This document shows positions 1 to 5,387 of a stretch of 9,321 nt of DNA, in pieces. Numbering within the stretch: the stretch's first letter is position 1; each line of letters starts with the position of its first letter. The notes below the pieces were generated by a model that saw nothing but the letters and a program-made list of their open reading frames with translations, was not told where the DNA came from and did no database searches. This DNA comes from SIG588 sp964515215 (lineage in GTDB: Bacteria > Bacillota > Clostridia > Oscillospirales > Acutalibacteraceae): positions 1 through 9,321 of the forward strand of contig CAZESL010000091.1 in NCBI GenBank assembly GCA_964515215.1, in the 5' to 3' direction. Made by a program: the position numbers and the translations under genes.

Positions 1-167
1 CATTGGAGTTTTGTACACTTAGGTATTGTTTTGTAACTTCGGGGGCAGAGGTCCCCACAATGAAACCCCTCGACTAATAAAATGCCGTAAAATAGCGGTA
101 TTACAGGGTTTTCCAAACCCAACAAAAACCGATTTATGACACATTTACGACAAATGAAAAAATGAAG
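1..167. other. Left-edge noncoding stretch, possible end of a mobile element
   Basis: I see no gene with a credible start here. The stretch holds a direct repeat GTTTTGTA at 8-15 and 28-35 (20 bases apart, about two helical turns), a GGGG/CCCC arm pair around 41-56, and a perfect 6-bp hairpin GGGTTT-TCC-AAACCC at 106-120. A plus-strand frame stays open from 96 through the next terminator, with its stop at 192-194, and could be the 3' tail of a gene lying to the left, but an in-frame stop at 93-95 means any such reading would need a frameshift. The A+T-rich composition and paired repeats would fit the edge of an integrated element, which is only an inference. Confidence 0.3.
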
Positions 168-203
168 ACACCCTATGACCGTAAAAAGTCATAGGGTGTT
201 TTT
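168..203. terminator. Bidirectional rho-independent terminator
   Basis: A perfect 12-bp stem is formed by ACACCCTATGAC (168-179) and GTCATAGGGTGT (188-199) around an 8-base loop. On the plus strand it is followed by a T-run (199-203). On the minus strand it is followed by a T-rich stretch, the complement of the A-rich 155-164. It lies 20 bases beyond the stop of the minus-strand PH/SAP gene and so ends that transcript. It could also end a transcript entering from the left. Confidence 0.85.
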
Positions 204-218
204 GTTTATCGTATCAAA

Positions 219-1553
219 TTATATGTCTGCGACATCAATAGTTTCATCATTGAAAATCTTTTCAAGAATCGCCCTAAAGGATTTTTTACTTACTTTTTGA
301 TGCGGCAATGGGTATCTATCATAGCACCTATCAACTAAATCTGCGGTGAAGGCACCACTACGCTCATAGATTTCACGAATGATGCCAGGTGCAAGTGTAA
401 CATCTTCTTTTCTACCACTCAAATCATAATAGAGGACAACAATGTAGTGGAATAGTGCATCAATCTCGCGATTTTCCGATGCGAGTAATTTTGCTTTATT
501 CAGCACAGCATTTCTCGCAAGTCCCCAATGTCCTTGCAAGTTGGATTCATTAAATCGGTCACCAAGTATTTGCCATATAATATCGTTTACACGGTTTGAT
601 TTTAATTGTGCCTGCTTCGCAACATATTCGTCAACAGAAACATCGTAATTTTTGATAACAAATAAGAACTGATATTTTTCTAAATGTTCCATACCTTTTT
701 CGGTTGGCACATATATCTCTGCTAACTTGACAGATGTTAAATCGACAGTTTCAACAATACGTTCAATAAGTGCATCTTTCTTTCCCTTGTCGGACTGTCC
801 ATTAGCAACCAGTATTTTTTTCAGTTCATCAACTTTCAATTTAGAAAGTGCCATTGCCGTTGGTGCCGCTTTCAAATAACCTTCGGAAACTAACCTATGT
901 ATATATTTTGTGGGGTCATTAACCTTATAGTCATATTTAAAATAACTTGGATAATATGAGGCATCTTTTTGAATTGTTCCGCCATGTTCGCAGTAATGCA
1001 TAAAAGCAGCGATAACATAATCGTCGTCGCGAGAACGATTCGGTGTAACTGATGTTGACCTTGTGGTATTCGTGTCAACAGATGCTGGTGCTTGTTCTTG
1101 CATTGTGAAGGCTTTATTCATTATTTCAATGATGTGCAGAATGCGAGCAACTTCGGAAGTCATAACATCAAATGCATTTCCACCCGAAATCACGCGAACA
1201 CCATTTCTATACTGATTAACTGATGTAACATTTGGAATCATTATATCAAATGCATCTACCTTGCATTTGAATACGATGCGCATATTCGTAATGTAAAAGG
1301 TTCCTTTGTAATATTCGGTATCTGTCTGCTCGGTTACATAAACCTCTTTTTTACGCTTTAAACCTGCAAAAAAGGGGGTAATAAACAAAGAGGTTTTGGT
1401 TTTTGGAGTTTCTTTAATTCGGGTTGTGTTTTGGTATGATTTTGCCTTTCCCTCATAGAAGCACACTTCGCCTTGCTTTAATGAAAGAGAAGGACTCTTG
1501 ATTATCATACCTGCCAGTTCTGTATAATATTGGTTTGGATATTGTGTACTCAT
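219..1553 (-). CDS. PH/GRAM-like and SAP-domain protein of unknown function
   Basis: A 444-residue soluble protein with no signal peptide or membrane helix. Residues about 28-146 look like a small bacterial PH/GRAM fold: the run YYKGTFYITNMRIVFKC (81-97), then alternating beta-like stretches and a closing helix. Residues 150-178 are a low-complexity Ser/Thr/Asn linker. Residues 179-230 resemble a small winged-helix-like segment ending in KYIHRLVSEGYLKAA. Residues 236-270 fit a SAP motif (LSKLKVDELKKILVANG, then KGKKDALIERI), a helix-extended-helix fold usually linked to nucleic acid binding. The C-terminal 170 residues are helical and unrecognised. An ATG 24 bases further upstream (1577) is possible, but GAGAGGG seven bases before 1553 decides for the shorter start. 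The gene stands alone, is A+T rich compared with everything after 2100, and is probably horizontally acquired. The fold calls are by eye; no function is claimed. Confidence 0.75.
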   Translation of the reverse strand: MSTQYPNQYYTELAGMIIKSPSLSLKQGEVCFYEGKAKSYQNTTRIKETPKTKTSLFITPFFAGLKRKKEVYVTEQTDTEYYKGTFYITNMRIVFKCKVDAFDIMIPNVTSVNQYRNGVRVISGGNAFDVMTSEVARILHIIEIMNKAFTMQEQAPASVDTNTTRSTSVTPNRSRDDDYVIAAFMHYCEHGGTIQKDASYYPSYFKYDYKVNDPTKYIHRLVSEGYLKAAPTAMALSKLKVDELKKILVANGQSDKGKKDALIERIVETVDLTSVKLAEIYVPTEKGMEHLEKYQFLFVIKNYDVSVDEYVAKQAQLKSNRVNDIIWQILGDRFNESNLQGHWGLARNAVLNKAKLLASENREIDALFHYIVVLYYDLSGRKEDVTLAPGIIREIYERSGAFTADLVDRCYDRYPLPHQKVSKKSFRAILEKIFNDETIDVADI

Positions 1554-1560
1554 TTTGTTT

Positions 1561-1567
1561 CCCTCTC
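1561..1567 (-). promoter_or_regulatory. Ribosome binding site fixing the start at 1553
   Basis: GAGAGGG on the minus strand stands seven bases before the ATG at 1553. It lies inside the longer reading that would begin at 1577, where no comparable site is found, so it decides the start of the PH/SAP gene. Confidence 0.75.
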
Positions 1568-1602
1568 TATGTTTCATAGTTAAAAGTCATCCGAATATTG
1601 TT

Positions 1603-1631
1603 ATTATACCATAAATTATTCGAAATTTCAA
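1603..1631 (-). promoter_or_regulatory. Sigma-A type promoter of the PH/SAP gene
   Basis: On the minus strand, TTGAAA (1626-1631) is followed after exactly 17 bases by a consensus TATAAT (1603-1608). It sits about 50 bases upstream of the start codon at 1553, so the gene is its own transcription unit. Confidence 0.85.
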
Positions 1632-1770
1632 TGTCTCCTGCAATCTTCATGAGTTATAACGATTCTTATAGAATCTTTATGATTCTTTTTCTTTTATATA
1701 AGAAGATGCAACAACTTAATAAAGCGGAAAGATATTCGGCCCCCACGCCGAAACTTTCGGATCAAATTTA
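1632..1770. other. Intergenic stretch with dyads and a doubtful small plus-strand frame
   Basis: A 6-bp inverted repeat GATTCT-TAT-AGAATC (1661-1675) is followed by a third GATTCT (1681-1686); it lies about 30 bases upstream of the PH/SAP promoter and could be an operator. Further on, TTCGGC-CCCCAC-GCCGAA (1735-1752) overlaps a second dyad CCGAAA-C-TTTCGG (1748-1760), so the two compete for the same bases. A 46-codon plus-strand frame runs from ATG 1631 to TAA 1769-1771, right against the next terminator, but has no ribosome binding site; I do not call it a gene. Confidence 0.35.
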
Positions 1771-1803
1771 AGGGCTATAACCTTTCTGGTCATAGCCCTT
1801 TTT
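1771..1803. terminator. Rho-independent terminator, probably serving the minus-strand pair
   Basis: AGGGCTATAACC (1771-1782) pairs with GGTCATAGCCCT (1788-1799) with one A-C mismatch and a 5-base loop. The better T-run (1799-1803) is on the plus strand; on the minus strand the stem is followed by the weaker TTAAATTT. It lies 8 bases after the stop of the zinc-ribbon gene, so ending that operon is its likely role, with plus-strand activity also possible. Confidence 0.7.
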
Positions 1804-1810
1804 GCGTATT

Positions 1811-2089
1811 TCACTTTTTGTCTTGAATTCTTGCACAATCCTTACAGCGACCGAGTTCATCCAATTCCAACACCGAAAACGTCTTGGTCAATTCTTCATA
1901 TATTGCCTTGTTAACCGCAAACGCAAACGGCTCTTTATCGGTATCGCTCAAAAAATCGGGGTGTTCTATGGCGGGACTATACCCTTTGTATCCGCATATT
2001 TTACATTCGTGAATATACTTTTTGGCATCGGGATTCCAATTATCCAAATACAGCGAACGTCCTCGCTTATTATATTTGCTATGTGACAT
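1811..2089 (-). CDS. Small CxxC zinc-ribbon-like protein
   Basis: A 92-residue protein that I do not recognise as a named family. It has two cysteine knuckles: C29-K-I-C32, followed by GYKGYS as in a zinc ribbon, and C82-K-D-C85 close to the C-terminus. The 50 residues between are partly acidic and helical (NKAIYEELTKTF). This is the usual pattern of a single structural zinc site made from two distant CxxC pairs. No signal peptide or membrane helix is present. The start is well supported by GGAGGAG (2093-2099) a few bases before the ATG. The gene overlaps the end of an upstream 58-codon frame by 11 bases, which suggests translational coupling. A role in nucleic acid or protein binding would be a guess from the ribbon alone. 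Confidence 0.75.
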   Translation of the reverse strand: MSHSKYNKRGRSLYLDNWNPDAKKYIHECKICGYKGYSPAIEHPDFLSDTDKEPFAFAVNKAIYEELTKTFSVLELDELGRCKDCARIQDKK

Positions 2090-2255
2090 AGGCTCCTCCG
2101 TATTGCGGCACGTTCCGCGATTTTAAAGACGGGGTATTTGCTTTAACGACAGATCTTACACCATCAACCCTATCGACCGAAATACCGGTAAACATCGCAC
2201 TGTCTGTTACGACGAATCTCGCGCCCCCGCAAGAGCAGCAGCAAGACGGCTTCAT
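2079..2255 (-). CDS. Small protein with Cys-rich N-terminus (58 aa), unrecognised
   Basis: A 58-codon frame beginning MKPSCCCSCGGARFVVTD and ending QYGGAYVT, with its TAG (2079-2081) inside the start of the zinc-ribbon gene, an 11-base overlap typical of coupled genes. Cysteines sit at 5, 6, 7 and 9, before a Gly-Gly and a short beta-like segment; the rest is polar and lacks further cysteines. No membrane helix is seen. A divergent promoter lies about 60 bases upstream. The ribosome binding site is weak: only GGTG just before the ATG, and it sits in a 5-bp hairpin (2259-2276). The opposite strand is also open over the same bases but has no start codon, so the minus reading is preferred. It could be a metal-binding peptide, a peptide precursor, or a remnant; nothing decides between these. 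Confidence 0.5.
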   Translation of the reverse strand: MKPSCCCSCGGARFVVTDSAMFTGISVDRVDGVRSVVKANTPSLKSRNVPQYGGAYVT

Positions 2256-2296
2256 ACTGCACCGTTAAAAAGGTGCGAGAAGTCGCTCTTATCGGA

Positions 2297-2325
2297 TTGA
2301 AATGTCTGTGAAAATGCTGTATAAT
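2297..2325 (+). promoter_or_regulatory. Sigma-A type promoter of the flavin reductase/radical SAM operon
   Basis: TTGAAA (2297-2302), a 17-base spacer, then a consensus TATAAT (2320-2325). The start codon lies about 48 bases further on. The next two genes have no clear promoter of their own, so this probably drives the whole run to 5358. Confidence 0.85.
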
Positions 2326-2345
2326 AAAACGAGAACGTTTTACAA
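2318..2345 (-). promoter_or_regulatory. Likely minus-strand promoter of the small-protein pair
   Basis: On the minus strand, TTGTAA (2340-2345) is followed after 16 bases by TATACA (2318-2323). It overlaps the plus-strand promoter almost completely, with the dyad at 2325-2342 filling its spacer. The boxes are less perfect than those of the plus-strand promoter. Confidence 0.5.
2325..2342. promoter_or_regulatory. Candidate operator: 18-bp perfect dyad
   Basis: TAAAACG-AGAA-CGTTTTA is a 7-bp perfect inverted repeat that begins on the last base of the plus-strand -10 box and covers the expected transcription start. It also occupies the spacer of the opposing promoter. A dimeric repressor bound here would block both directions. 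The binding protein is unknown. Confidence 0.55.
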
Positions 2346-2372
2346 GCATAAATTAAAGCGAGGTAACAAAAT

Positions 2373-2930
2373 ATGCGTAAAGATTTTGGCGTAAAGACTT
2401 GGGCTTATCCTATGCCCGTATTCATCGTGGCCGCCTATGATAAGGACGGTGCCCCCTGCTGTATGAATGCGGCGTGGGGCGGAACGTACGATACGAATCA
2501 AATTATGGTTTGCCTTGCCGACGATCACAAGACAACCAAAAACATCGTCGAAAGCGGTGCGTTCACCGTCAGCATTGCCGACGCCAAGCACGTCGTGGAA
2601 GCGGATTACGTCGGGATCGTTTCGGGTAACGATACTCCCGATAAAATGAAAAAGGCGGGTTTGACTACCGTGAGATCCGCATTCGTCAATGCACCCATCA
2701 TCAACGAATTTCCCATGACGCTCGAGTGCAAGCTGCGGGGCTTCAACGAAGACGGCATCTGCATCGGCGAGATCGTAAACGTAAGTGCGGACGAATCGGT
2801 ACTTGGTGCAGACGGGCTGATAGACCCCGCAAAGCTTGAGGCTATCACCTACGATCCCGTGCACCATACGTATATCAAGCTCGGTGAAAAGGTGGGCAAC
2901 GCCTTTTCCGACGGAAAGAAGCTGAAATAA
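2373..2930 (+). CDS. Flavin reductase-like FMN-binding protein (flavoredoxin type)
   Basis: A 185-residue protein matching the flavin reductase-like FMN-binding family in length and layout. The N-terminal strand pair MPVFIVAAYDKDGAPCCMNA (14-33) and the stretch HKTTKNIVESGAFTVSIAD (52-70) are the family's usual opening, where conserved positions contact the flavin phosphate and ring. The protein is a single split-barrel domain with no signal peptide. In anaerobes such proteins pass electrons between NAD(P)H, flavins and small redox carriers; the exact partner here is unknown. GAGG stands nine bases before the ATG, and a strong promoter and operator lie just upstream. The radical SAM gene follows after 44 bases with no terminator between, so the two are probably co-transcribed and the reductase might feed reducing power to that enzyme. 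That link is inferred from position only. Confidence 0.85.
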   Translation: MRKDFGVKTWAYPMPVFIVAAYDKDGAPCCMNAAWGGTYDTNQIMVCLADDHKTTKNIVESGAFTVSIADAKHVVEADYVGIVSGNDTPDKMKKAGLTTVRSAFVNAPIINEFPMTLECKLRGFNEDGICIGEIVNVSADESVLGADGLIDPAKLEAITYDPVHHTYIKLGEKVGNAFSDGKKLK

Positions 2931-2974
2931 ATGAACAGACCGTATATCATTTCATAAGCAGAGGAGGGGCTTTT

Positions 2975-4357
2975 ATGGGGATACCAAACAAGTTTGCACA
3001 GTATCGGGAGTATAAACGCGGTGTTACACACTGCACGTTTAACCCCGCAGGCCCCGGTGTTGTGCGCATCCATTTGATCCCGCCCAAATTTCGTCTGTTC
3101 CGTTCGGATGCCTATATCGTGATCTTAAACGGCTACTATCTGTTGCCGCTCGGATACGCGTGGGCACTGCTTTTATCGCATTTTATGCGGGAAGTCAATC
3201 GCTTTGACGGCAGACCGATTACCAAAGCGGATGAAGAAATGATCGTAAAACAGACCGTTCGTCGCGTGCATCGGGTCTATTCGACCGTACCGAAAGCACA
3301 CATTGAAGAGGACTTGAACGAGTTGCTGGACGTGCTGTTTGCCGTAGCACACGGGAAAACGCCCGACACCCCGATTGAAAAACTGTCGATCCGTGCCTAT
3401 CGCGACAGCATGACGGCACCGCATCGCGTGGATCTGATGGTCTCTGCCATGACGGATGCACAAGGACGGTGGCAATGCAACCAAAAATGCCTCTTCTGCT
3501 ATGCGGCCGGACAAGCGATGGGCCAAACCAAAGAACTCTCCACCGAGCAATGGAAACAAGCCCTTGATCGACTGGAAGCCGCCCGTATTCCCATGGTCAC
3601 GTTTACCGGCGGTGAACCCACCATGCGCGCCGACATTGCGGACTTGGTCGCTCACGCCAAGCGCCTGGTGACGCGGCTGAACACCAACGGTGTAAACCTC
3701 ACACCGCAACTGGTGCAGGAACTGAAAGCGGCGGGATTGGACAGTGTGCAGGTCACCCTCTACTCCCACGACGAAGCGATCCACAATGCGTTGGTCGGCG
3801 GTGAGCATTTCGCGGACACCGTAAACGGTATCCGTAACGCGGTGGCGGCGGGATTGGACATCAGTATCAATACCCCGCTGTGCCGCAAGAACGCGGATTA
3901 CGAAAGTACCGTGGCGTTCATTCACTCCTTGGGTGTGCGTTTCGTGACGGTCAGCGGGTTGATCTGCACCGGCACCGCCGCGATCAACCACGACGAGTAT
4001 GACCTCTCCCCCGACGAACTGTATACGATCGTGAAAACAGCAAAGGCGTTTTGCAACGCTCACGAGATGGAGATGGACTTTACCTCCCCCGGTCTGATCG
4101 AAACGGACAAACTGAACGCCCTCGGCATGAACGTGCCGATGTGCGGTGCCTGTCTCAGCAACATGGCCGTCGCCCCCGACGGTACGGTGGTGCCGTGTCA
4201 AAGCTGGCTCGGCACAGATGCCGCCCTCGGTCACATTTTGCACGATCCGTTTAACCGCATTTGGAATCACCCGCGGTGTCAGTCCTTGCGGAACATGACG
4301 GAAGAGCAGGCACTGTCCTGCCCGTTCAGAACGCAGAAGGGCGGTGACACGGTATGA
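2975..4357 (+). CDS. Radical SAM enzyme with SPASM-like C-terminus, probable maturase of the adjacent Cys-rich tail
   Basis: A 460-residue cytoplasmic protein. The radical SAM cluster motif CX3CX2C is at C168, C172 and C175 (CNQKCLFC), followed by the SAM-contact motif GGEP (212-215) and barrel strands such as RLNTNG and VQVTLYS. The C-terminus carries C390, C393, C408, C435 and C449; C393-X9-G-X4-C408 fits the SPASM signature for an auxiliary 4Fe-4S cluster, while the usual CX2CX5CX3C is missing. The first 165 residues contain ILNGYYLLPLGYAWALLL and a helical stretch to about 125 that could be a divergent peptide-recognition (PqqD-like) domain. A strong GAGGAGGGG precedes the start. The stop overlaps the next ATG (ATGA), tying it to the membrane protein with the Cys-Ala tail. 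Peptide-modifying SPASM enzymes typically form thioether or carbon cross-links; the product here is not known. Confidence 0.85.
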   Translation: MGIPNKFAQYREYKRGVTHCTFNPAGPGVVRIHLIPPKFRLFRSDAYIVILNGYYLLPLGYAWALLLSHFMREVNRFDGRPITKADEEMIVKQTVRRVHRVYSTVPKAHIEEDLNELLDVLFAVAHGKTPDTPIEKLSIRAYRDSMTAPHRVDLMVSAMTDAQGRWQCNQKCLFCYAAGQAMGQTKELSTEQWKQALDRLEAARIPMVTFTGGEPTMRADIADLVAHAKRLVTRLNTNGVNLTPQLVQELKAAGLDSVQVTLYSHDEAIHNALVGGEHFADTVNGIRNAVAAGLDISINTPLCRKNADYESTVAFIHSLGVRFVTVSGLICTGTAAINHDEYDLSPDELYTIVKTAKAFCNAHEMEMDFTSPGLIETDKLNALGMNVPMCGACLSNMAVAPDGTVVPCQSWLGTDAALGHILHDPFNRIWNHPRCQSLRNMTEEQALSCPFRTQKGGDTV

Positions 4358-5358
4358 AAAAAGGACGTGTAAAAGCCAAATACGACCCCTCGTACACCAA
4401 AACGGTGCGCACCTTCCCCACGGGGCAGATGTTCCTGCTCTGTTTCGTCATCCTTCTGCAACTCGGTTTGGTGCTGTTTGCGTTTTCTTACCAACCCAAG
4501 CCGCAAGACGTGATCCATCGGTACGACGTCACGGTAGAGCCGCTCCCCGACGGCAGTTTGGATATTGAATACCGTTTGGTATGGGAAGCGCTGGACGAAT
4601 TCGAAAACCTGACGTGGGTAGAGATCGGCATGGCAAACGAGAACTTTTCGGTCTATCCCGATTCGATCTCTTCCAACGTTCACTTGTACAGCAAATATAC
4701 CGACTACGACTACGCCAGCTTGCGTCTGGACTTTAAAGAAGCCTACGTCAGCGGAGACGTGATCGATTTTTCCTTCAAGATCAATCAAAAAGATATGCTC
4801 TGCCAAAACGAAAACGGATATTTCTATGAGTTTGTTCCCGGCTGGTTCAACACCATTCAGGTGGAACAATATGAATTTCGGTGGTGCAAAGACGGTGCCG
4901 AGGACGAGATCCGCCGCGGCAGTTTGGATTACGGCGAATATTGTAAAATGACCGTTCAGTATGACACGGACGATTTCCTTGGTTGTACTACGTCGGAATA
5001 CTTTCCGTTCAACGGGGAAGGGGCATATAACGAACTTCCCGAAAGAAAAGTCGGCATTATGGTTCTCTGCTTTTTGGGTGCCGCACTCTTGATCATCGCT
5101 GAAGTGTACATCGTAGATTGCTACGTATCCTACGAACGCGGCAGAGGCTTTCTCTCCGGTCACGGGTATCACGTTCACACGTACGGTCGAAGAAACACCC
5201 ACTACGTCCGTGCGCGAGCTGCCTACAACAGCCGCTTTGGCGGCAGAGGTGGCGGTGGCGGCGGTTGTGCCTGCGCCTGTGCCTGTGCATGTGCGGGCGG
5301 CGGGCGTGCCGGCTGCAGTCAAAAAGACACTGTCGATACGAAAAAAACAGGCGTATGA
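4354..5358 (+). CDS. Two-helix membrane protein with Gly-rich, Cys-Ala-repeat C-terminal tail; probable radical SAM substrate
   Basis: A 334-residue protein. Residues 1-25 are basic and cytoplasmic. Helix 1 spans about 26-46. Residues 47-230 form an acidic, beta-rich outer domain whose start (HRYDVTVEPLPDGSLDIEYR) recalls the opening of DUF2207-type outer domains. Helix 2 spans about 233-257. The tail is rich in Arg, His and Tyr (260-295), then Gly (296-304), then five Cys-Ala pairs (305-314), then GGGRAGC (315-321) and a short polar end. The basic residues after helix 2 place the tail in the cytoplasm, where the radical SAM enzyme encoded just upstream could reach it. Six tail cysteines (305, 307, 309, 311, 313, 321) are candidate modification or metal sites. 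I recall similar Cys-Ala/GGGRAGC tails beside radical SAM genes, but cannot check. The cellular role is unknown. Confidence 0.8.
   Translation: MKKGRVKAKYDPSYTKTVRTFPTGQMFLLCFVILLQLGLVLFAFSYQPKPQDVIHRYDVTVEPLPDGSLDIEYRLVWEALDEFENLTWVEIGMANENFSVYPDSISSNVHLYSKYTDYDYASLRLDFKEAYVSGDVIDFSFKINQKDMLCQNENGYFYEFVPGWFNTIQVEQYEFRWCKDGAEDEIRRGSLDYGEYCKMTVQYDTDDFLGCTTSEYFPFNGEGAYNELPERKVGIMVLCFLGAALLIIAEVYIVDCYVSYERGRGFLSGHGYHVHTYGRRNTHYVRARAAYNSRFGGRGGGGGGCACACACACAGGGRAGCSQKDTVDTKKTGV
5239..5316 (+). repeat. Coding repeat: Gly-rich run, (Cys-Ala)x5, GGGRAGC
   Basis: Codons 296-321 of the membrane protein. The Cys-Ala block is at 5266-5295. Its alanine codons are GCC, GCC, GCC, GCA and GCG, and its cysteine codons mix TGT and TGC, so the repeat is preserved as protein rather than as identical DNA units. 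Confidence 0.85.
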
Positions 5359-5379
5359 CCTCTCGGCCATACGCCTGTT
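5346..5379. terminator. Bidirectional terminator between convergent genes
   Basis: AACAGGCGTATG (5346-5357) pairs perfectly over 12 bp with CATACGCCTGTT (5368-5379) around a 10-base loop. On the plus strand T-rich sequence follows; on the minus strand a run of seven T follows (the A-run 5341-5347). The TGA of the Cys-tail membrane gene (5356-5358) lies in the stem, and the XRE gene ends nine bases away on the other side. Confidence 0.9.
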
Positions 5380-5387
5380 GTTTCATT

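Noticed and set aside
2092..2268. Plus-strand open frame APPYCGTFRDFKDG... ending in ILHR
   Set aside because: It has no start codon of any common type in frame and is opposite the better supported 58-codon minus-strand gene.
3173..4270. Long minus-strand frame opposite the radical SAM gene
   Set aside because: It lies wholly within a gene with clear motifs, has no ribosome site, and its translation has no recognisable domain; it is a by-product of codon bias in the real gene.
5266..5295. Cys-Ala block as a sequencing or slippage artefact
   Set aside because: The codons differ between units and the frame continues to a stop at a well-formed terminator.
4279..5370. Long minus-strand frame opposite the Cys-tail membrane protein
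   Set aside because: Its low-complexity start is the complement of the Gly and Cys-Ala codons, and it begins inside the bidirectional terminator.
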